Origin: an uncultured Coriobacteriales bacterium
Lineage (GTDB): Bacteria > Actinomycetota > Coriobacteriia > Coriobacteriales > Atopobiaceae
Reading direction: 5' to 3'
NCBI GenBank assembly: GCA_947305035.1
Contig: CAMZCV010000087.1
Span: 1-5,464 of the forward strand
DNA: 5,464 nt
In this document: positions 1-5,464 of the stretch, piece after piece
Layout of the letters: each line of letters begins with the position of its first letter
Position numbering within the stretch: position 1 is the stretch's first letter
Notes under the pieces: generated by a model
Databases searched by the model: none
The model's input: the letters and a program-made list of their open reading frames with translations, nothing else
Told to the model about the DNA's origin: nothing
Position numbers and translations under genes: made by a program

Positions 1-1347
<1,347 letters not shown>

Positions 1348-1350
1348 GCG

Positions 1351-2199
1351 CTACGCCTCCCCGGCAAGCTGCCTGAGCAGGGAGATTTCTGCTGCATACC
1401 CGTCGAGCTCGTTAGGGGTCTCGAGGATCATGGGAAGGTTGCGCAGGAGCGGATGGGTGACAACGGCGGAAAACGTCTCCCCACCGATCGTCCCCTTGCC
1501 GATCTTCTCGTGGCGGTCCTTGTGCGATGCGAGCGGGTTCTTGGAATCGTTGAGGTGGAGCGCCTTGAGCCTCTCGAGGCCGATGGTCCGGTCGAACTCA
1601 CTAAGAACATCATCGAGGTGCTCGCGGATGTCGTATCCGCCATCCCACACATGGCAGGTGTCGAGGCAGACGCCGAGCAGCTGATCCTCCCGTACACCGT
1701 CGATGATGCGCGCGAGCTCCTCGAAGGTGCCGCCAACCTCTGAGCCCTTTCCTGCCATGGTCTCGAGCAGCACGGTTGTGGCCTGCTCGGGGAACAGCAC
1801 CTGGTTCAGGCCGTCTACGATGAGGCGGATGCCTTCCTCGATTCCCTGCCCGACATGCGAGCCGGGATGGAAGTTGTAGTAGTTGCCCGGCAGGTATTCC
1901 ATGCGCTGCAGGTCATCGGCCATGGAACGGCGCGCGAACTCGATGACGTCGGGCTTGGCCGAGCACAGGTTGAGGGTATAGGGGGCGTGTGCGACGAGCT
2001 TGCCGAAGCCGTGCTCCTCCATGAGGGCGCGGAGCGCTGCGGCGTCGTCGGGGTCGACCGCCTTCGCATTGCCGCCTCGCGGGTTGCGCGTGAAGAATGC
2101 GAAGGTGGTGGCTCCTATGGCGAGGGCGGTCTCCCCCATCGCGGCGAAACCCGCGGATGAGGAGAGGTGGCAGCCGAGGGAAATCGCGGATGCCGTCAT
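1351..2199 (-). CDS. nfo: Endonuclease IV (AP endonuclease, deoxyribonuclease IV)
   Basis: This enzyme cleaves DNA 5' to abasic sites and removes 3' blocking groups in base-excision repair, using a three-zinc centre in a TIM barrel. The 282-residue length is normal for the family (E. coli about 285). By comparison with E. coli Nfo all nine metal ligands are present: H71 (HAPYTLNL), H111 (NFHPGSHVG), E146 (LLETMAGKG), D180 and H183 (LDTCHVW), H215 (LHLNDSK), D228 and H230 (HKDRH) and E260 (ILETPNE). It is therefore expected to be active. The E146 loop reads ETMAGKG where many homologues have ENTAGQG, a mild variant. The frame stays open upstream to 2601, but that part lies over coaBC and has no family resemblance. 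The ATG at 2199 begins the family's usual N-terminus ([12 protein letters not shown]) and overlaps the coaBC stop as ATGA. The ABC-F gene follows 3 nt downstream. Confidence 0.97.
   Translation of the reverse strand: MTASAISLGCHLSSSAGFAAMGETALAIGATTFAFFTRNPRGGNAKAVDPDDAAALRALMEEHGFGKLVAHAPYTLNLCSAKPDVIEFARRSMADDLQRMEYLPGNYYNFHPGSHVGQGIEEGIRLIVDGLNQVLFPEQATTVLLETMAGKGSEVGGTFEELARIIDGVREDQLLGVCLDTCHVWDGGYDIREHLDDVLSEFDRTIGLERLKALHLNDSKNPLASHKDRHEKIGKGTIGGETFSAVVTHPLLRNLPMILETPNELDGYAAEISLLRQLAGEA
1356..1362 (-). promoter_or_regulatory. Ribosome binding site for the ABC-F gene
   Basis: The minus strand reads GGGGAGG, 8 nt before the ATG at 1347. It lies inside the last codons of nfo, so ribosomes finishing nfo are placed on the next start. 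Confidence 0.75.
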
Positions 2200-3389
2200 G
2201 CGCGCTCCGAGAGAAGTGCGGAGATTCGGTCGAGTATGGCATTCGCCACTTGGGGCTTGGGCATCGTGGGAAGCTCCTCCACGCCCGCTGCGGTTACGAG
2301 CGACACGTGGTTGGTGTCGGAGCCGAAGGTGGATTCGGAGCGCGAGACATCGTTGGCGACGATCATGTCTGCGCCTTTGCGCTCGCGCTTGGCCTGCGCA
2401 TACTCGACGAGATCGTTGGTCTCGGCGGCGAATCCGCATACGATGCGGGTGCCCTTGGTGCGGCAGAGCTCGGCAAGGATATCCTTGGTCTCCACGAGCT
2501 CGATGGATTCGATGTGCTCCACGCTCTTCTTGAGCTTGTGGTCCGCCTTGGCCCTGGGCGTGTAATCGGCAACGGCGGCCGAGCAGATGGCTGCGTCGCA
2601 TCGCTCGAAAGCCGCCGTGCAGGCATCGTACATATCCTGTGCGCTCACCACGTCGATGCGCTCGGCTCCCTCAGGCGTGGGAAGCGGGCAGGGTCCCGCC
2701 ACGAGCACCACCTCGGCACCGCGGTCGAGTGCGGCCTCGGCGATGGAGAACCCCATCTTGCCCGACGAGGCGTTTGCGATGTAGCGAACCGAGTCTATGG
2801 CCTCATGGGTGGGGCCCGCATTCACGAGGATGCGCTTTCCTGCGAGGTCGCGCTTGCTCTCGAGCACCTTCAGGACGCAACCCACGATCTCCGGCACATC
2901 GGCGAGCTTGCCCTCTCCCACGTCACCGCACGCGAGAAGGCCCGAAGTGGGCATGATGAAGCCATACCCGCGCTCGCGCAGAAGCTGAACGTTTGCCTGC
3001 GTTGCCGCATCCTGCCACATGTGGACGTTCATCGCGGGCGCGAAGAGCACGGGCGTGTGGAACGCGAGGACGGTTGTGGAGGCGCAGTCATCGGCGATGC
3101 CGGATGCAACCTTGGCCATGATGTCTGCCGTGGCGGGGCAGACGAGGCAGAGGTCGGCCCACGACGCCATCATGATGTGCGGGTTGGGGGACTCGGGGAA
3201 ATCGAAGAGGTTCGTGAGGACCGGATGATGGGAAAGCGCCTCGAAGGTGATGGGGCCGACGAACTGCGTCGCGTCGGCCGTCATGCAGACGCGCACGTCG
3301 CAGCCCGCATCCTGGAGGCGTCGCACGATATCGCACGACTTATAGGCGGCAATTCCGCCGCTCACGATGACAAGGACGCGCTTCTTCAT
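2196..3389 (-). CDS. coaBC: Bifunctional phosphopantothenoylcysteine decarboxylase / phosphopantothenate-cysteine ligase
   Basis: CoaBC (Dfp) makes 4'-phosphopantetheine for coenzyme A. The CoaB half joins cysteine to 4'-phosphopantothenate using CTP, and the FMN-dependent CoaC half decarboxylates the product. The 397 residues match the usual length of about 400. The N-terminal CoaC flavoprotein domain (about 1-175) has the VSGGIAAYK start, catalytic-type H71 (NPHIMM), the PAMNVHMW motif (118-125) and the flap cysteine C154 ([14 protein letters not shown]). The CoaB domain (about 185-397) has [20 protein letters not shown] (190-209) followed by [12 protein letters not shown] (271-278), KLKK (285-288) and GFAAETND (319-326). 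Every half looks intact. The ATG at 3389 gives the standard [18 protein letters not shown]-terminus with a good SD; the frame is open to 3593 but there overlaps the zinc-ribbon gene. The stop overlaps the nfo start by 4 nt. An upstream cysteine desulfurase in the same operon also uses cysteine, but a functional tie is only inference. Confidence 0.98.
   Translation of the reverse strand: MKKRVLVIVSGGIAAYKSCDIVRRLQDAGCDVRVCMTADATQFVGPITFEALSHHPVLTNLFDFPESPNPHIMMASWADLCLVCPATADIMAKVASGIADDCASTTVLAFHTPVLFAPAMNVHMWQDAATQANVQLLRERGYGFIMPTSGLLACGDVGEGKLADVPEIVGCVLKVLESKRDLAGKRILVNAGPTHEAIDSVRYIANASSGKMGFSIAEAALDRGAEVVLVAGPCPLPTPEGAERIDVVSAQDMYDACTAAFERCDAAICSAAVADYTPRAKADHKLKKSVEHIESIELVETKDILAELCRTKGTRIVCGFAAETNDLVEYAQAKRERKGADMIVANDVSRSESTFGSDTNHVSLVTAAGVEELPTMPKPQVANAILDRISALLSERA
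2205..2208 (-). promoter_or_regulatory. Ribosome binding site for nfo, inside the coaBC 3' end
   Basis: The minus strand reads CGGAG, with GGAG 5 nt before the ATG at 2199. It lies within coaBC codons. With the ATGA stop/start overlap it supports translational coupling of the two genes and decides the start against the longer open frame. Confidence 0.6.
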
Positions 3390-3390
3390 G

Positions 3391-4107
3391 TTAGAGCCCC
3401 TCGACGACGAGCATGCGGTGGCAGTACGGGCACGTGGTGATCGACGGTCCCTTGACGAGGATCTGGTAGGTATCGGTGGCGAGCTTGACACGGCAGGTGC
3501 TGGGGACGTTGCCCGTGAGCCGCTCGACGGCAAGGCCCGAGAAGCGCTTCTGGGTAGCCGCATAGGCAGCCTGCATCTCCTCGGAGATGTCAACGAGAAT
3601 ATCCTCGCGGTCCTCTTTGAGGTTCTCTATGGTTGCGCATATCTGGGCGCTGTCGGCAGCGAAGGAATCGCGCAGGGCTGTTTCCTCCTCGATGAGCTTC
3701 GCACCGATTGCGCGGAGCTTGCCCTCCCCCGCCTTGGCCTCATCGAGCTTCTCGAGCAGCGGGCCGAGCTTGAACTCGAGCTTCTCGAGCTGCTTGGCTA
3801 TGGACGAGAGCTTGGCATCGAGCGCCTGGATCTCCTTGTAGGTGGTATTGGAGTCGCTGATCGTGGCCTTAGCCTCGGCACGGTCGCGCTCGTAACGCTC
3901 GTGCTGCTCCTGGATATCCTCGATATCGATCTCAATGTCCTTGCGCGTGCCGATGATGCGCGTGAGCTCCGAGGAGAGCTTCTTCTTGGCCTTTGCGACC
4001 CGAGCGAGCTTCTCCGCCTGCGGCATGGCCCTGAGCTGGGCCTCCGCGCGCATGAGCGCAAGGTCGATCTCCTGAAGTTTGAGAAGGGCGGTGGCTTCTG
4101 CATCCAT
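3391..4107 (-). CDS. Coiled-coil protein with degenerate C4-type zinc-ribbon tail (DUF164-like)
   Basis: This 238-residue cytoplasmic protein has no signal peptide or membrane segment. Residues about 5-180 are rich in Glu, Lys, Ala and Leu with heptad-like spacing, consistent with a long helical hairpin. A short C-terminal segment (about 196-236) resembles the zinc ribbon of the DUF164/zf-RING_7 family, ending CPYCHRMLVV. The family is widespread in bacteria and poorly understood; some members are proposed nucleic-acid or chaperone-type factors, and nothing here fixes a role. The oddity is the first zinc knuckle: where CxxC is expected it reads PSTC (P202, C205), leaving C205, C226 and C229 as ligands. 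C157 lies in the coiled coil. The ATG at 4107 follows the desulfurase stop by 9 nt and has a weak SD. coaBC begins 1 nt after its stop. The family call is reasonable from the architecture; function is unknown. Confidence 0.85.
   Translation of the reverse strand: MDAEATALLKLQEIDLALMRAEAQLRAMPQAEKLARVAKAKKKLSSELTRIIGTRKDIEIDIEDIQEQHERYERDRAEAKATISDSNTTYKEIQALDAKLSSIAKQLEKLEFKLGPLLEKLDEAKAGEGKLRAIGAKLIEEETALRDSFAADSAQICATIENLKEDREDILVDISEEMQAAYAATQKRFSGLAVERLTGNVPSTCRVKLATDTYQILVKGPSITTCPYCHRMLVVEGL
3397..3402 (-). promoter_or_regulatory. Ribosome binding site for coaBC
   Basis: The minus strand reads GAGGGG, 7 nt before the coaBC ATG at 3389. It sits in the last codons of the upstream gene, whose TAA is separated from this ATG by one base. 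It supports the 3389 start over longer in-frame alternatives. Confidence 0.75.
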
Positions 4108-4113
4108 AGCTGA

Positions 4114-4118
4114 TTCCT
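4114..4118 (-). promoter_or_regulatory. Weak ribosome binding site for the zinc-ribbon gene
   Basis: The minus strand reads AGGAA, 6 nt before the ATG at 4107, overlapping the desulfurase TAG. It is the weakest match to a Shine-Dalgarno sequence in the cluster apart from that of nfo, and this is the largest junction at 9 nt. Confidence 0.55.
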
Positions 4119-5277
4119 AACGTTTCAGGCTGCCGATACAGGAGACGAGCGCCGAGGCGAAGGAATCGAGCTCGTCTTGGGAAACACGTTCATCGAAGGA
4201 GATGCGCAGGGCGCCGAGCGAATCCTCGCGGGGCAAGCCCATCGCGGAGAGCACGTGGCTGGGGTCGAGCGAGGCCGAGGAGCACGCGGAGCCCGAAGAA
4301 ATGGCGAAACCATCCGCGTCGAGCTTGAGCAGAACCGACCCCGCCTCGATGCCGTGGACGAAAACGCTCACGGTACCGGGAAGCCTGCCCGCCCCGTAGG
4401 GCACCTCGGAGGTGGGATGGATGCGCTCGTCTGCAACGACGAGCTTCTCGACCAGCTGCTCGGACAACGTGCGGATCTCTTGGCCGTGTTCTGCATGTGC
4501 TGCCGAGCAAGCCTTTGCGGCGGCTGCGAACGCGAGCGCTCCGCAGACATTCTGCGTTCCGGGGCGGAGGCCACGCTCCTGCCCGCCTCCGTGGAGCGCG
4601 GGAACGAGCCGCGCACCGGTTTTCACGTAGAGAGCGCCGATCCCCACGGGACCTCCCACCTTGTGCGCGGTGACGGTGAGGGCATCTACCTGCTTGGAAG
4701 CGAGTGAGACGCGCGTGAAAGCCTGGACGGCGTCGGTGTGGAAGAGCGCGCCGTGGGCGTGGGCGATGTCGGCAAGCTCGGGGATGGGCTGGATGATGCC
4801 CGTCTCATTGTTCGCGGTCATGATGGAGACGAGAGCGCAGGTGTTGTCGATGAGAGCTTCCAGCGCCTGAGGCTCGACCACACCCGCACGCGAAGGATTG
4901 ACGATGCGTACCTCGAATCCGCGTTTGCGCAGTTCGGGAGCGCAATTGAGAACCGCCTCATGCTCTATGGCAGAGATGATGACGGTGCTGCGCCTGGAGT
5001 CGCGCATGCGCACGCCCTCCGCCAGGCCGAACACGGCGAGGTTGTCGCCCTCGGTGCCTCCCGAGGTGAACAGCACCTCTGCGGGACGCACGGAAGGGCC
5101 GATGAGCCGTGCTATGTCCTTGCGGGCGCCCTCGAGCGCAATCGAAGCTTGTCGCCCGAACGTGTGGAGCGAATTGGGGTTCGCGCCGGAGAACGGGGAG
5201 GCAGCATAGGCATTGACCGCCTCGATGGCCTCGGGGCGCAGGGGCGACGATGCGGCGTGGTCGAGATAGACGGACAC
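4117..5277 (-). CDS. Cysteine desulfurase, NifS/IscS type (PLP-dependent)
   Basis: The enzyme takes sulfur from L-cysteine as a persulfide, releasing alanine, and passes it to iron-sulfur cluster assembly or tRNA thiolation. The 386 residues are full length for aminotransferase class V desulfurases. Visible features are the N-terminal YLDHAASSPL, the PLP-phosphate region TSGGTEGDN (71-79), H106 in AIEHEAV, NNETG (156-160), D182 and Q185 in HTDAVQ, the Schiff-base lysine K206 in AHKVGGPVGIGAL, GGGQERGLRPGT (230-241) and the catalytic cysteine C332 in SSGSACSSASLDPSHVL. The last resembles IscS/NifS (group I) rather than SufS. The start codon is GTG at 5277, chosen because the conserved N-terminus begins there and AGGGGAG lies 6 nt upstream. 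No IscU, SufU or MnmA gene is adjacent in the window, so the sulfur acceptor cannot be named. The gene sits 3 nt after rpe and 9 nt before the zinc-ribbon gene. Confidence 0.96.
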   Translation of the reverse strand: MSVYLDHAASSPLRPEAIEAVNAYAASPFSGANPNSLHTFGRQASIALEGARKDIARLIGPSVRPAEVLFTSGGTEGDNLAVFGLAEGVRMRDSRRSTVIISAIEHEAVLNCAPELRKRGFEVRIVNPSRAGVVEPQALEALIDNTCALVSIMTANNETGIIQPIPELADIAHAHGALFHTDAVQAFTRVSLASKQVDALTVTAHKVGGPVGIGALYVKTGARLVPALHGGGQERGLRPGTQNVCGALAFAAAAKACSAAHAEHGQEIRTLSEQLVEKLVVADERIHPTSEVPYGAGRLPGTVSVFVHGIEAGSVLLKLDADGFAISSGSACSSASLDPSHVLSAMGLPREDSLGALRISFDERVSQDELDSFASALVSCIGSLKR

Positions 5278-5280
5278 GGG

Positions 5281-5464
5281 CTACTCCCCTATCGCAAGAC
5301 GCTTGAGCTCGGCGATTCGGGCAGCGCGGTCGGCAGCGCCGTACACGCCGCTGCCCGCAACCAGGAGGTTCGCCCCCGCCTTTGCTGCGCGCGCAACGGT
5401 ATCGGGGCCGATTCCACCGTCGACTGGGATCCACGGATCGGCGCCGATGCAGCTGCATTCTGAC
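5281..5464 (-). CDS. rpe: Ribulose-phosphate 3-epimerase, C-terminal fragment (5' end outside window)
   Basis: Only the last 60 residues and the TAG stop are inside the window; the frame is open through the right edge. The fragment contains [13 protein letters not shown], then [16 protein letters not shown], and ends KRLAIGE. The VDGGI aspartate followed about 20 residues later by VAGS matches the end of the Rpe TIM barrel, where the aspartate is an acid/base and metal-binding residue and the two glycine loops hold the substrate phosphate. Rpe interconverts ribulose 5-phosphate and xylulose 5-phosphate in the pentose phosphate pathway. Other phosphate-binding TIM barrels share parts of this pattern, but the VDGGI plus VAGSGVYG combination favours Rpe. 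It is the most upstream visible gene of the cluster, 3 nt before the desulfurase, so the promoter must be beyond the right edge. Confidence 0.87.
   Translation of the reverse strand, partial: SECSCIGADPWIPVDGGIGPDTVARAAKAGANLLVAGSGVYGAADRAARIAELKRLAIGE
5284..5290 (-). promoter_or_regulatory. Ribosome binding site deciding the GTG start of the cysteine desulfurase
   Basis: The minus strand reads AGGGGAG, 6 nt before the GTG at 5277, inside the final codons of rpe. The strong match and good spacing support the non-ATG start. Confidence 0.75.

Noticed and set aside
2200..2601. N-terminal extension of nfo
   Set aside because: The frame is open upstream, but the extra residues are Arg/His-rich shadow sequence over coaBC. 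The Nfo family N-terminus starts at the ATG at 2199, with an SD at 2205-2208.
2097..3440. A 447-codon plus-strand open frame opposite coaBC
   Set aside because: It is antisense to an intact coaBC with all family motifs, gives a His/Arg/Gly-rich protein with no recognisable domain, and has no role in the plus strand context. Long antisense frames are expected in GC-rich coding DNA.
3390..3593. N-terminal extension of coaBC
   Set aside because: The extra residues overlap the zinc-ribbon gene in another frame and are Ser/Arg/Pro-rich. The standard Dfp N-terminus starts at 3389 behind a good SD.
3367..4113. A Leu/Glu-rich 248-codon plus-strand open frame opposite the zinc-ribbon gene
   Set aside because: The leucine and glutamate runs are what results from reading the complement of a Glu/Lys/Leu coiled-coil gene. 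It matches that gene's extent and has no independent support.
4108..4116. Possible internal promoter or terminator in the largest junction
   Set aside because: Only 9 nt are available, with no hairpin or T-run; it holds just part of a weak SD.
4738..5463. A 241-codon plus-strand open frame opposite the cysteine desulfurase and rpe
   Set aside because: The opposite strand is fully explained by two conserved enzymes, and the translation shows no domain or plausible context.

Overview
The window is high-GC bacterial chromosomal DNA with every supported gene on the minus strand. Reading 5'->3' along that strand (right to left here) there are six genes: the C-terminal end of ribulose-phosphate 3-epimerase (rpe, cut by the right edge), a NifS/IscS-type cysteine desulfurase, a coiled-coil protein with a C-terminal zinc-ribbon-like tail, bifunctional CoaBC (coenzyme A synthesis), endonuclease IV (nfo), and a duplicated-cassette ABC-F ATPase of Uup-like type (cut by the left edge). 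The style of the proteins suggests an actinobacterium, possibly Coriobacteriia. Signs of this are the DEPGNDLDTDML second Walker B of the ABC-F protein, its armless first cassette, and the GC-rich codon use. No rRNA or other marker is present, so this assignment is inference.

The layout is extremely compact. Junctions from right to left are: rpe to desulfurase 3 nt; desulfurase to zinc-ribbon gene 9 nt; zinc-ribbon gene to coaBC 1 nt; coaBC to nfo a 4-nt ATGA overlap; nfo to ABC-F 3 nt. Each internal start has a Shine-Dalgarno-like sequence lying inside or across the end of the preceding gene. There is no room for internal terminators or conventional intergenic promoters, so the six genes are very likely one transcript with a promoter beyond the right edge. 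No stretch over 300 bases lacks a gene.

Functionally the cluster is housekeeping: pentose phosphate metabolism, sulfur mobilisation from cysteine, coenzyme A synthesis (which also consumes cysteine), base-excision repair and a ribosome-associated ATPase. I see no mobile element, CRISPR array, tRNA, phage gene or new defence system. The points most worth a second look are the zinc-ribbon protein that has lost one of four expected cysteines, the minimal arm region of the ABC-F protein, and the fixed grouping of unrelated housekeeping genes.
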